NCBI GenBank assembly: GCA_964555935.1
Contig: CAZKUN010000058.1
Coordinates: forward strand, 1-41,463
Length of the DNA: 41,463 bases
Source: CAZKUN01 sp964555935
GTDB lineage: Bacteria; Armatimonadota; Zipacnadia; Zipacnadales; VGFC01
Reading direction: 5' to 3'
The number at the start of each line of letters is the position of its first letter. Position 1 is the first letter of the stretch. The notes under the pieces were generated by a model. It had not been told where the DNA came from, made no database searches, and saw nothing but the letters and a program-made list of their open reading frames with translations. Position numbers and translations under genes: made by a program. Positions 23,877 to 31,540 of this stretch are shown here, piece by piece.

Positions 23877-25085
23877 CTAGGGGCCGCCCGTGGATGCGGG
23901 TGGGCCGACAGTGGCGGTGAGTGTTGGCCCGTCGAACGTAAGGCGGAGGCCAAGGAGACGGCATAGGTTGGCCGCCGGGGCGACGGGTCGCCCGTTCCAA
24001 AGCACGCTGGTGACATCCGGACACGGCCCGTAGCCGTCGATGTAGAGCGTTTCCCCGGGGGCGAAGGTGAGGTGCTGTCCGCCTACGCGAGCGACGAGCG
24101 TCTGGTCGAGTTGCTCAACCGAGCATCCGAGCGCGCCCATGAATGCATCGGCCGGAACGTGGAGTCTGCCGTCGATGATCGGGGCGTTGAAGCGCTTGCC
24201 CGCCGGACTGGCCGGGCTCGACACCTCGACGACAGCGACGGGCGGCTGGCCAAAGCCCCAGTTGAGGAGCTTGCCGCTCTCAGTCCAGGAGTCGGGGGAC
24301 TTCATCACGACCGCGACCAACCCGTAGCCGCTGCGCGCGGCCGAGGCGGCGAGGCAACGTCCGGCCGGTGTCGTGTATCCCGTCTTGACGCCGTCGCATC
24401 CCTCGCACTGGCCGAGTAGACGGTTGCGGTTGTCAACCTTCTGCGTGCGCCCGCTCTCCCATCGCACAACCGCCTCCTGCTGCTTGATGAGCTGGCGGAG
24501 GTGGGGGTCCAGTCGGGATGCAAGCGCGAAAACAGCCATGTCACGCGCGCACGAGTAGTGGTCATCCGCCGTCAGCCCGCTGGCGTTCATGAAGTGGGTG
24601 GCGACGGCGCCGAGGGCGTCTGCCTTGGCGTTCATCACCTCGGCAAAGGCCGCCTCGGATCCGGAAACGTGTTCGGCGAGGCAGACTGCGGTGTCATTCC
24701 CCGAGGGCAGCATGAGCCCCTTGAGCAGCTCGCCGACCGAGATGCGCTCGCCGGTCTTGAGTCCGAGTTTGCTGCCGATGGCTGATGCCGCGCGAGAGCT
24801 GACCTTGGCAATGTCGGTCAGCTTGCACTTCTCCATGACCACCAGCGCGGTGACGATCTTCGTCATGCTCGCGGGCGGGCGCGGCTTGAAAGCATCCTTC
24901 TCGTATAGGACGGCACCAGATTCCGCCTGGACGAGGATCGCGGCGACGGCGTCGATGCCCGGAGGGGGCGCGACGAGTTCGGCGTGGATGGTGGGCGCGA
25001 GCCAGACCAGCGCGAGCGCCGCCGCGGTGAGCCGGCGCGGGAGTCTATTCGATTGCAGTGGGGAAGGCCTTGATGATGATGGCAT
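23877..25085 (-). CDS. dacF: D-alanyl-D-alanine carboxypeptidase with copper amine oxidase-like C-terminal domain
   Basis: A PBP of the S11 family, about 402 residues, exported. A signal peptide of about 36 residues ends near IHAEL. The penicillin-binding domain has the active-site SMTK, the SGN triad (LPSGNDTA) and DGVKTGYT, in order. These enzymes trim the terminal D-Ala of peptidoglycan stems. The C-terminal region (from about residue 305, NAPIIDGRLHVPADAFMGAL to LRLTFDGPTLTATV) resembles the copper amine oxidase N-terminal-like or stalk domain found in exported proteins of Firmicutes and relatives, and differs from the usual DacA tail. The start is uncertain; the ATG at 25085 overlaps the upstream phosphatase by 41 bases, and a GTG at 25121 is also possible. 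Confidence 0.85.
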   Translation of the reverse strand: MPSSSRPSPLQSNRLPRRLTAAALALVWLAPTIHAELVAPPPGIDAVAAILVQAESGAVLYEKDAFKPRPPASMTKIVTALVVMEKCKLTDIAKVSSRAASAIGSKLGLKTGERISVGELLKGLMLPSGNDTAVCLAEHVSGSEAAFAEVMNAKADALGAVATHFMNASGLTADDHYSCARDMAVFALASRLDPHLRQLIKQQEAVVRWESGRTQKVDNRNRLLGQCEGCDGVKTGYTTPAGRCLAASAARSGYGLVAVVMKSPDSWTESGKLLNWGFGQPPVAVVEVSSPASPAGKRFNAPIIDGRLHVPADAFMGALGCSVEQLDQTLVARVGGQHLTFAPGETLYIDGYGPCPDVTSVLWNGRPVAPAANLCRLLGLRLTFDGPTLTATVGPPASTGGP

Positions 25086-26610
25086 ATGTGTTGGAGTCGC
25101 CGCCTGGCGGGAAGTGGGCACCGATTCTGGCCGTGCTTCCCGTGGGTGAGAGAGAGTCTAGAGCGCTGCCGACATACGGCTTCTTGTCCACGAACACCTC
25201 GAGGTCGGCCGGCGTTGGCGCAATGCGGATGCGTCCGCCGCCGAGACGCTCGATCTCGAGGGTGATGGAGTGTTCAGACCAAGAATTGGGCGCGTAGGGA
25301 AGAACGAAGCGGGCTTCGCCGGGCGCGCTGCCGGGCTCCGCCGCAATTAGCGCGGCCTCGTTGCCACTGTCGCCACGCGCGTAGCATTCGTACTCGAGCG
25401 GCTCAGCGCTCACTGCGATCAACGCGCCGTCCACGCACGTGACCTCCACGCGCGCGGTCGTGAGGTCCGCCGTCGGCACGGTGCCGGGCGTTAGCGGGTC
25501 GTTGCCCTCAGGTCCTGGGGCGATGCTGAGTCCGGTGGGGCCGGGGTCGGCGTCAGAGTCGTCGGCGGTGTCGCCTGCGAAGATCCTGCCGATCAGCAAG
25601 CCGATGAGGATCCCGACGACCATGACGACGGCCAGCGCGCGCTTCCGGTCTGCATGGCGTCTGGACGCTACGATTTCGCACACCTCCGGTTTGAGCGGCA
25701 AGTCGGGTTCCTCGGGCCGGTCGTCGACGGCGCGCGGAATCTCGACGTTCTCCGGCGCGGGCTCGGGTTGGTTTGGCCGAGGTATCGGCGCAGCGGCGGT
25801 AAGCGCGGCCGGAACGTCGGACCCGACGCGGGCGACGGCGACGGTGACGTTGTCTTTGGTGCCGGCTTCGAGGGCCATGTCGACGAGCGTGGTGCATGCC
25901 GCGGACGGGTCGCGTTGCACGTGCGTAACGCCCTGCATGGCATTGATGTTGACTACTTCGGTCAGCCCGTCCGAGCAGGCGATGAATACGGCTCCGGGCT
26001 CGAGTGGCACCGTGGTCAGGTGGGCGTCAACGGTCTCGGCGGCCCCAACGGCCTGAGTGAGGTGCCCGCGAATGGGTGAGCGAGATGCTTCGTCTTCGGT
26101 GATCAGGCCCTCGCGCACCTGGCGGGCGACGAGGGAATCGTCCTCGGTGATCTGGTGGATACCTTCGTCGGTGACCACATACGCGCGGGAATCGCCGACG
26201 TTGGCGACTACGGCCTCGCCCTCGGCGAATACCACGATCGTGAGCGTGGTCCCCATGTTGCCGACGACATTGCCCTGGGTCGCAAACTCGTAGATGCGCT
26301 CGTTGGCGAGTTGCACCACTCGCAACAGGACGTCCGAGGGGCCGGCGCCGAGGAACTTGCGGTCGAAGCTCTCGTGGTCTTCGGGCTTGGCGGAGAGAAT
26401 CTCGTCGGCAGTTTCGACAGCCAACTGCGCGGCTACCTCGCCCTGCTCGTGGCCGCCCATCCCGTCAGCCACGACGAGCGCGCCGCCAAAGCCCCAGATG
26501 TTGAGCGACGGATTGTAGACGCGGGCCAGGCAACGGTCCTCATTCTCGGCCCGCCCGCCGACGGCGGTCTCGGAAGCGACCACCAGTGCGTCGTCGCGCG
26601 ACACTTCCAT
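25045..26610 (-). CDS. PP2C-type protein phosphatase with membrane anchor and outer domain
   Basis: A 521-residue Ser/Thr protein phosphatase. Residues 1-250 carry the full PPM set: NEDRCL, VVADGMGGHEQGE, GTTLTIVV, NVGDSRAYV, ACSDGLTEVV and TKDNVTVAVAR, so catalysis with two metal ions is expected. A Pro-rich linker leads to one membrane helix (about 324-344, LAVVMVVGILIGLLIGRIF) and a beta-rich C-terminal domain of about 175 residues outside the membrane. The domain is not recognised. In Gram-positive bacteria the partner kinase usually carries the outer sensor domain; here the phosphatase does. The ATG at 26610 with GGGAGG upstream is preferred over an ATG at 26685. It overlaps the carboxypeptidase gene, suggesting a link to cell-wall control. 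Confidence 0.85.
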   Translation of the reverse strand: MEVSRDDALVVASETAVGGRAENEDRCLARVYNPSLNIWGFGGALVVADGMGGHEQGEVAAQLAVETADEILSAKPEDHESFDRKFLGAGPSDVLLRVVQLANERIYEFATQGNVVGNMGTTLTIVVFAEGEAVVANVGDSRAYVVTDEGIHQITEDDSLVARQVREGLITEDEASRSPIRGHLTQAVGAAETVDAHLTTVPLEPGAVFIACSDGLTEVVNINAMQGVTHVQRDPSAACTTLVDMALEAGTKDNVTVAVARVGSDVPAALTAAAPIPRPNQPEPAPENVEIPRAVDDRPEEPDLPLKPEVCEIVASRRHADRKRALAVVMVVGILIGLLIGRIFAGDTADDSDADPGPTGLSIAPGPEGNDPLTPGTVPTADLTTARVEVTCVDGALIAVSAEPLEYECYARGDSGNEAALIAAEPGSAPGEARFVLPYAPNSWSEHSITLEIERLGGGRIRIAPTPADLEVFVDKKPYVGSALDSLSPTGSTARIGAHFPPGGDSNTYAIIIKAFPTAIE

Positions 26611-26868
26611 GCTGCCTCCCCCGGCCCGCGGGGTGTTGAGGCGGCGCGACCCGCGCGATGCCGGGCCGCGTCTCAACAGTCCCATATGGGTGCGGTTGTC
26701 CTTTCGTCAATTGGCCGCCGCGATGGAGAATCCTGCTGGGGGAGGCAAAGTCGCCGCGCGGGCCGCGCGGGGCCCGAATTGTGACGGGAACCACCGTTGG
26801 CCGGAAGGAACGACTGTCCGTGACAGCGAAGCCACCGAGTAGCCTTTCCCCAACTCGCGTCAGTGAAT

Positions 26869-26874
26869 AGGAGA
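26869..26874 (+). promoter_or_regulatory. Shine-Dalgarno that places a TIM-barrel gene start
   Basis: AGGAGA is 1 base before a GTG (26876) but 10 bases before the in-frame ATG at 26885, which is therefore the start used. Confidence 0.6.
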
Positions 26875-26884
26875 AGTGCCCGCG

Positions 26885-27715
26885 ATGAAACCGATGGAAG
26901 TAGGCGTGTTCCTGTGCTCAACCGGGATCGAGGATCCCTTTGAGGCGGCTGTGAAGCTCAATGAACTTGGCGTTACCAACACTCAGATCGGCGCGCTGCC
27001 GCCTGAGATGTACGTGTCCGACGTCGCCGAGAAGCTGAAGGCCCACTTGGCGGACCTTGGAATCACGCCGACGACGCAGTTTGTCGGCTTCCCTGGCGAG
27101 AGCTACGCGAGCATGGATGCGGTCGCGGAGACGGTTGGATTCCTGCATGCGGACCTGATCGAGGAGCGGCTTGAGATCACGCGTAAGGCGATCGATTTCG
27201 CGGTGGTGCTAGGCGTCCCCCGCGTCGCCGCGCACATCGGGTTCGTCCCGGCCGACCACAGCGATCCGGCCTACCAGAAGCTAGTTAGCGACATGCAGGG
27301 CGTGGCGGACTACGCCGCCGAGAACGGGCTGGGGTTCAGTCTTGAGACGGGTCAGGAAACGGCGGAGGAGCTGCTGCACTTCTTCCAGGACATTGGCCGC
27401 GACAATGTGGGCATCAACTTCGATCCGGCGAACCTGATTTTGTATGGCAAGGACAAGCCGATCGACGCGCTGGAGTTGCTCAAGGACCACGTCGTGAGTT
27501 GCCACTGCAAGGACGGCGTGTGGCCCGAGCAGGACGGCGAGTTGGGTTCTGAGGCGCCACTTGGCGAGGGTCAAGTGGACATCCCGGCATTCGTCGCGAA
27601 GCTGAAGGAGATCGGCTACACGGGGCCGCTGACCATTGAGCGCGAAGCCGGCGATGATCGCATCGGCGACATTACCCGGGGTCGGGCGTTGCTCGAGAGC
27701 CTGCGCGACAGTTAG
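26885..27715 (+). CDS. Sugar phosphate isomerase/epimerase (xylose isomerase-like TIM barrel)
   Basis: A 276-residue cytoplasmic TIM-barrel protein. Four metal-ligand positions of the family are visible: FSLETGQE (Glu), INFDPANL (Asp), HCKDGVW (His) and LTIERE (Glu). It also has AAHIGFVP on strand 4 and APLGEGQVDIPAF before the last strands. The enzyme class is epimerase, isomerase or dehydratase acting on a sugar or polyol; the substrate is unknown. It diverges from the PP2C gene across about 270 bases and stands alone before a PAS protein gene. Confidence 0.85.
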   Translation: MKPMEVGVFLCSTGIEDPFEAAVKLNELGVTNTQIGALPPEMYVSDVAEKLKAHLADLGITPTTQFVGFPGESYASMDAVAETVGFLHADLIEERLEITRKAIDFAVVLGVPRVAAHIGFVPADHSDPAYQKLVSDMQGVADYAAENGLGFSLETGQETAEELLHFFQDIGRDNVGINFDPANLILYGKDKPIDALELLKDHVVSCHCKDGVWPEQDGELGSEAPLGEGQVDIPAFVAKLKEIGYTGPLTIEREAGDDRIGDITRGRALLESLRDS

Positions 27716-27771
27716 CCCTACCGTCCACAGCACCGTTGATCGCACTCTACATAGCACCGGGAAGTGAGCCA

Positions 27772-28491
27772 ATGACTCCGGAAGAGACCACAGGCGCGCC
27801 AGAGCAGACACCCGAGGGCACGGCGACTCCGTGGGTGTTGGACGCGATCACGCGGGCATCCGATGTCATCATTGTGACAGACCAGCGCGATCGCATCGCG
27901 TACGTGAATGACGCGATCCGCGACCTGACCGGGACCGAGCCCGCGGATCTGGCCGGCGAAGCCGTGCTGGCGCTGGTTGCGCCGAAAGACCATTCGCGCG
28001 TGCTCGACGTGCTCCGGATGGCGAGGTTCGGGGATGAGCCGGACACGCAGATCCTGGAATTGGAGTTCTCGAGCAGTCTGGCCGCGGGTCCCGTGTCGGT
28101 TGAGCTGACTGTGCGGCCAGCGTCCTTGGGCAAGCGCGGCACGGGGTGTATCAGTGTCGGGCGGGACGTCTCAAAGAGCAAGGCCCACTTCGACGAACGC
28201 TTGGCGACAGAGCGCGTCGGCGCAGTTATCGAACTCGCCAAGAACGCGGCTCACCAGATCAACAACCCACTCGCGATTTTGACTGTCCATCTGGGGGTCA
28301 TCGAGAAGGCGACGGCGGAGGGCAAGTGTCCCCAGCCAGAGGCTGTGGATCAGATGCGCAACGTCATCGGCAGGATCGCCGAGGTGACCGCCGAACTCGC
28401 CGCCGCCGCCGACACGAGTCTTCAGAAGTCGATCCTCGGCGCGCCGCTAGCCGACCTGCACACCACGCCACCGGAACTCGATCCCGAGTGA
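27772..28491 (+). CDS. PAS protein with histidine-kinase H-box but no ATPase domain
   Basis: A 239-residue cytoplasmic protein. Residues 20-130 fit a PAS sensor domain (ITRASDVIIVTDQRDRIAYV, then RDLTG). Residues 145-215 resemble a HisKA dimerisation and phosphotransfer domain, with the H-box AAHQINNPLAIL centred on His161. Only 78 residues follow, and no N, G1 or G2 box of a HATPase_c domain is present. The next gene (larA) is not a kinase, so the protein is not simply split. It may receive phosphate from another kinase, or be a truncated or degenerate kinase. The ATG at 27772 is chosen over an upstream TTG at 27736. A separate hybrid kinase lies about 11 kb downstream at 39121. Confidence 0.7.
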   Translation: MTPEETTGAPEQTPEGTATPWVLDAITRASDVIIVTDQRDRIAYVNDAIRDLTGTEPADLAGEAVLALVAPKDHSRVLDVLRMARFGDEPDTQILELEFSSSLAAGPVSVELTVRPASLGKRGTGCISVGRDVSKSKAHFDERLATERVGAVIELAKNAAHQINNPLAILTVHLGVIEKATAEGKCPQPEAVDQMRNVIGRIAEVTAELAAAADTSLQKSILGAPLADLHTTPPELDPE

Positions 28492-28547
28492 CGCGCCGCG
28501 CGTCGCTCGGGGCACTCCCCGTCCCTTGCTCTCGAGGTAGGTAGACC

Positions 28548-29855
28548 ATGGAGATCATGCTGCGCTATGGACGCCGCGGGCTGAACGTCTCGCTGCCTGA
28601 CGCGAACGTCCAACACGTCCTGCGCTTCTGCCCGCTGCCCGCCGTCACTCAACCTCAACGAGCGCTGCGGGACGCGTTGGACGCACCCGATGGATGCGCG
28701 CCGGCGGCTGATCTGGCGGCAGGGCGGCGCGACGCGTGTATCGTGACGGCCGACATCACTCGTCCGGTTCCGAACGCGCTCATCATCCCCGCGTTGCTGG
28801 AGAAGCTTGCCGAGGGTGGGCTTCCGGCGGAGCGGGTGACCGTGCTCATCGGGACGGGCCTCCACCGCGGCAATACGGAAGACGAACTGCGCGAGATGCT
28901 GGGCGAAGATGTGCTGGCTTCGGGCGCGAGGATAGTCAACCACGACGCGCGCGACGAAGCGGGGCAGGTGCGGCTGGGCACTACCGTGCGGGGGACGCCC
29001 GTATTCGTCGACCGCGCCTACGCCGAGGCCGACCTGAAGATCTCCGTGTCGCTGGTCGAGCCGCACCTGATGGCCGGGTTCAGTGGGGGCCGGAAGGCGA
29101 TCTGCCCGGGAATCTGTGGTGCTGAGACGATCCGCCACTTCCACGGACCGCGGCTGTTGGCGCATGATGAGTCGCGGGCGGGCGTGATCGGCGGGAATCC
29201 CGTCCACGAGGAATCGCTGGAGGCCGCGCAGATCGCCGGCGCGCCAGACCTGACGGTGAACGTGACGCTCGACGAGCAGCGCCGCGTGACGGGTATCTCC
29301 GTTGGCGAACTTGAAGCGGCTCACGCCTCCGCCGTGAGGCAGTCGGTCTCCCAGTCGAAGACGGCGATCCCCGAGCCGGTGGATATCGTCGTTACGACCA
29401 ACGCCGGCCACCCCCTCGACTTGACTTTCTACCAGGGCGTGAAGGGCATGATCGCAGCCACGCCGATTCTCAAGCCCGGCGGCACGATCATCATCGCCCA
29501 TGAGTGTGCCGAGGGCATCGGCGGCCCGGAATTCACCGAACTGATTCTCTCGACCGGGGAGATCGGCGAGTTCGTCGAGCGGCTGGCCGATCCGGAGTTC
29601 TTCTGCATCGACCAATGGCAGCTTCAGGAACACGCGAAGGTGCTGGCGACCGCGGGCGAGGTCATGAGCCTGAGCGAGGGCGTGTCCGCGGACCAGCTCG
29701 GGCGTTGCTTCGTGACGCCCATCGATAGCGTCGAAGCCGCCGTTGGGCAGGCGCTCGCGAAGCATGGCGCTGACGCCACCATTGCCGTCATTCCCGAAGG
29801 GCCCTACGTCCTCGCCTGCGTTGAGGGCGACACTGTCGACAGGCAGACTCGGTGA
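28548..29855 (+). CDS. larA: LarA-type nickel-dependent racemase
   Basis: A 435-residue enzyme of the lactate racemase family, cytoplasmic. It shows CIVTADITRPVP, VLIGTGLHRG, VNHDA, the key EPHLMAGFSGGRKAICPG (with the His and the Lys that carries the NPN-nickel cofactor in LarA) and a TIRHFHGP region with further His. Characterised LarA needs the nickel-pincer cofactor made by LarB, LarC and LarE, none of which is seen here. Many LarA homologues racemise or epimerise other alpha-hydroxy acids, so lactate is not certain. AGGTAGG precedes the ATG at 28548. The stop overlaps the glycosyltransferase start as GTGA. Confidence 0.85.
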   Translation: MEIMLRYGRRGLNVSLPDANVQHVLRFCPLPAVTQPQRALRDALDAPDGCAPAADLAAGRRDACIVTADITRPVPNALIIPALLEKLAEGGLPAERVTVLIGTGLHRGNTEDELREMLGEDVLASGARIVNHDARDEAGQVRLGTTVRGTPVFVDRAYAEADLKISVSLVEPHLMAGFSGGRKAICPGICGAETIRHFHGPRLLAHDESRAGVIGGNPVHEESLEAAQIAGAPDLTVNVTLDEQRRVTGISVGELEAAHASAVRQSVSQSKTAIPEPVDIVVTTNAGHPLDLTFYQGVKGMIAATPILKPGGTIIIAHECAEGIGGPEFTELILSTGEIGEFVERLADPEFFCIDQWQLQEHAKVLATAGEVMSLSEGVSADQLGRCFVTPIDSVEAAVGQALAKHGADATIAVIPEGPYVLACVEGDTVDRQTR

Positions 29856-30928
29856 AGATCGCTCAGCTCACTTACTCCTACAAGCCGGTCATCGGCGGCG
29901 CGGACGCGTACGCGGACCTGCTCTGTCAGGCTCTGCGCGCGCGCGGCCACGAGGTGTGGGTGTATCAGCGCCACCACGACGCGGACGATTCGCACGTGCG
30001 CCAGGCGCCGCGCTGGCAGGCGAGGTTTCGCCCGCGAGACTTCTGGCTTGTGCCGCTTTGGCTGAAATCGCAACGCCAAGGGCTGTCTGGGATGGACGCT
30101 CTGATCGGCCACTACCCCAACTACTGCTCCCCGGCGTATTGGCACCCGAAGCTGATCGGCCTCTCCCACGGCGTGACGTGGGACGACGCGCCGGACACTT
30201 GGCGCGCGCGCAAGAAGCGGCGGATGGCGCGCGATGCGTTTGAGCGTTGCGCCAGGTACGTGGCGAACGACACGTTCTTTCTTAGGGAGATTGGGCTGGA
30301 CGCTCCGCCCGGCGGGCGCGCGTTTGAGGAGGTCGCGCCGGGACGATGGTTCATCCCGAACTGCGTTGATACGGAGCGCTTCTCCGCGCCGGGGGGTGTC
30401 GAACGCGAGCCGGTAATCGTCGTCCCCCGCAACATCTACCGCAATCGCGGCATTCACCTCGCGGTGCAGGCGTTCTCACTGGTCCACGAGCAGTTTCCCG
30501 AGCATTCGCTGGAGATCGTTGGCGCGGAGAGCCAGCCTGCATACGCGGCTGAGGTCAAGCGGATGGTGGGGGAGATGAGGCTGGAGAGCCGCGTGCGGTT
30601 TACGGGTAGCGTGGCGTGGGAGGAGATGCCGCGCGTGTACGCTCGGTCCGCCCTCTGTCTGATACCGTCGCTTTGTGGCGAGGGAACGTCGTTGGCGGCC
30701 CTGGAGGCCATGGCTTGTGGGTGCGCCACAGTCACGACGGATGCGGGCGGGCTGACTGACCTGCCGGCTGAGCACTGCCGGGTGGATGCGGACGACCTCG
30801 CGCGAGCCATGGCGGATGCGCTGACGCGGCGCGAGGCCATCGCGGCGGAGCAGACGCGGCGCGTCCGGAGCGAGTTTCACCTGGGTCGCTGGGTCGAAGC
30901 GTGGGCGAAAGTTGTTGAAGACTGGTAG
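29852..30928 (+). CDS. GT4 family glycosyltransferase
   Basis: A 358-residue cytoplasmic or peripheral-membrane enzyme of the GT-B fold. The N-terminus (IAQLTYSYKPVIGGADAYAD, with the GG loop) and the C-terminal motif EGTSLAALEAMACGCATVTT, with the EX7E Glu pair used for nucleotide-sugar binding, mark the GT4 family. It should transfer sugar from an NDP-sugar to a lipid, protein or glycan acceptor; the acceptor is unknown. The start is the GTG at 29852, overlapping the larA stop by four bases, so translation is coupled. No signal peptide or polysaccharide operon surrounds it. Confidence 0.85.
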   Translation: MKIAQLTYSYKPVIGGADAYADLLCQALRARGHEVWVYQRHHDADDSHVRQAPRWQARFRPRDFWLVPLWLKSQRQGLSGMDALIGHYPNYCSPAYWHPKLIGLSHGVTWDDAPDTWRARKKRRMARDAFERCARYVANDTFFLREIGLDAPPGGRAFEEVAPGRWFIPNCVDTERFSAPGGVEREPVIVVPRNIYRNRGIHLAVQAFSLVHEQFPEHSLEIVGAESQPAYAAEVKRMVGEMRLESRVRFTGSVAWEEMPRVYARSALCLIPSLCGEGTSLAALEAMACGCATVTTDAGGLTDLPAEHCRVDADDLARAMADALTRREAIAAEQTRRVRSEFHLGRWVEAWAKVVEDW

Positions 30929-30949
30929 AGGGACCGGCGGCGGCAGAAC

Positions 30950-30979
30950 TTGCGTTGAGGCGGCGACGAGTGGTATCCT
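30950..30979 (+). promoter_or_regulatory. Possible promoter of hsp20-lon
   Basis: TTGCGT (30950-30955), an 18-base spacer, then TATCCT (30974-30979), 58 bases before the Hsp20 start. No CIRCE (HrcA) or other heat-shock inverted repeat was seen. Confidence 0.35.
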
Positions 30980-31037
30980 ATTCCCCCAATTGACGTCTGA
31001 TGCCCCGAGTTCTTGTGGCAGGGAGGCCTTGACCCTG

Positions 31038-31487
31038 ATGGCGACACGATCTGTGAAGTGGGCAGTCGATCTCGCACCATCCCCCACCGGCCGTCGTCGT
31101 GGCGTCGTGCGACTCTTCACGCGGGACGTTCACGGGATGCTCCCGTCTCGCACGGCGTTTGAGCCGCTGGCGGACGTATACGAGACGGAGGACGCCGTTG
31201 TTGTGCGCCTGGAAATCTCCGGGCTAAAGGCCAACTCGTCTGACATCCTGGTCGAGATCCAGGATGATCTGATGACGGTATCAGGCGAACGGCTCGATCC
31301 CGCGGACGGCGCGCGCGAGTACGAGCAGATGGAGATTCGAACCGGACGGTTTGAGAAGACCGTTCGCGTGCCGTGCATGGTCTCGGAGACCGAGGCCGTA
31401 GCCCGTTACGACGACGGGTTCCTCGTCATCAGCCTCCCCAAAAGCAAGCCGGTCCGCTCCGCCGTGCGCTTGGTCAGAATCGACTGA
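31038..31487 (+). CDS. Small heat shock protein Hsp20
   Basis: A 149-residue cytoplasmic holdase with an alpha-crystallin domain from about residue 42 to 140: ADVYETEDAVVVRLEISGLK, DDLMTVSGERLD, the hydrophobic strand at VRVPCMV, and the DGFLVISLPK motif. It holds unfolded proteins in a soluble state without ATP. The ATG at 31038 gives a typical sHsp length; a longer open frame to 30912 is not supported. It lies 53 bases upstream of lon, so a chaperone and protease would be co-expressed under stress. Confidence 0.9.
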   Translation: MATRSVKWAVDLAPSPTGRRRGVVRLFTRDVHGMLPSRTAFEPLADVYETEDAVVVRLEISGLKANSSDILVEIQDDLMTVSGERLDPADGAREYEQMEIRTGRFEKTVRVPCMVSETEAVARYDDGFLVISLPKSKPVRSAVRLVRID

Positions 31488-31540
31488 GCAGCCTCCGATT
31501 CATCCACGCGCCGGCATCAGAGAGCGAGGAGAATTGATCG

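Noticed and set aside
28422..29765. 447-residue open frame antisense to larA
   Set aside because: The LarA motifs on the plus strand are complete. The antisense frame has no motif and no ribosome site.
30912..31037. N-terminal extension of Hsp20
   Set aside because: It overlaps the glycosyltransferase end and the likely promoter. The ATG at 31038 gives the normal sHsp length.
30950..31037. HrcA/CIRCE heat-shock operator ahead of hsp20-lon
   Set aside because: The TTAGCACTC-N9-GAGTGCTAA pattern is not present.
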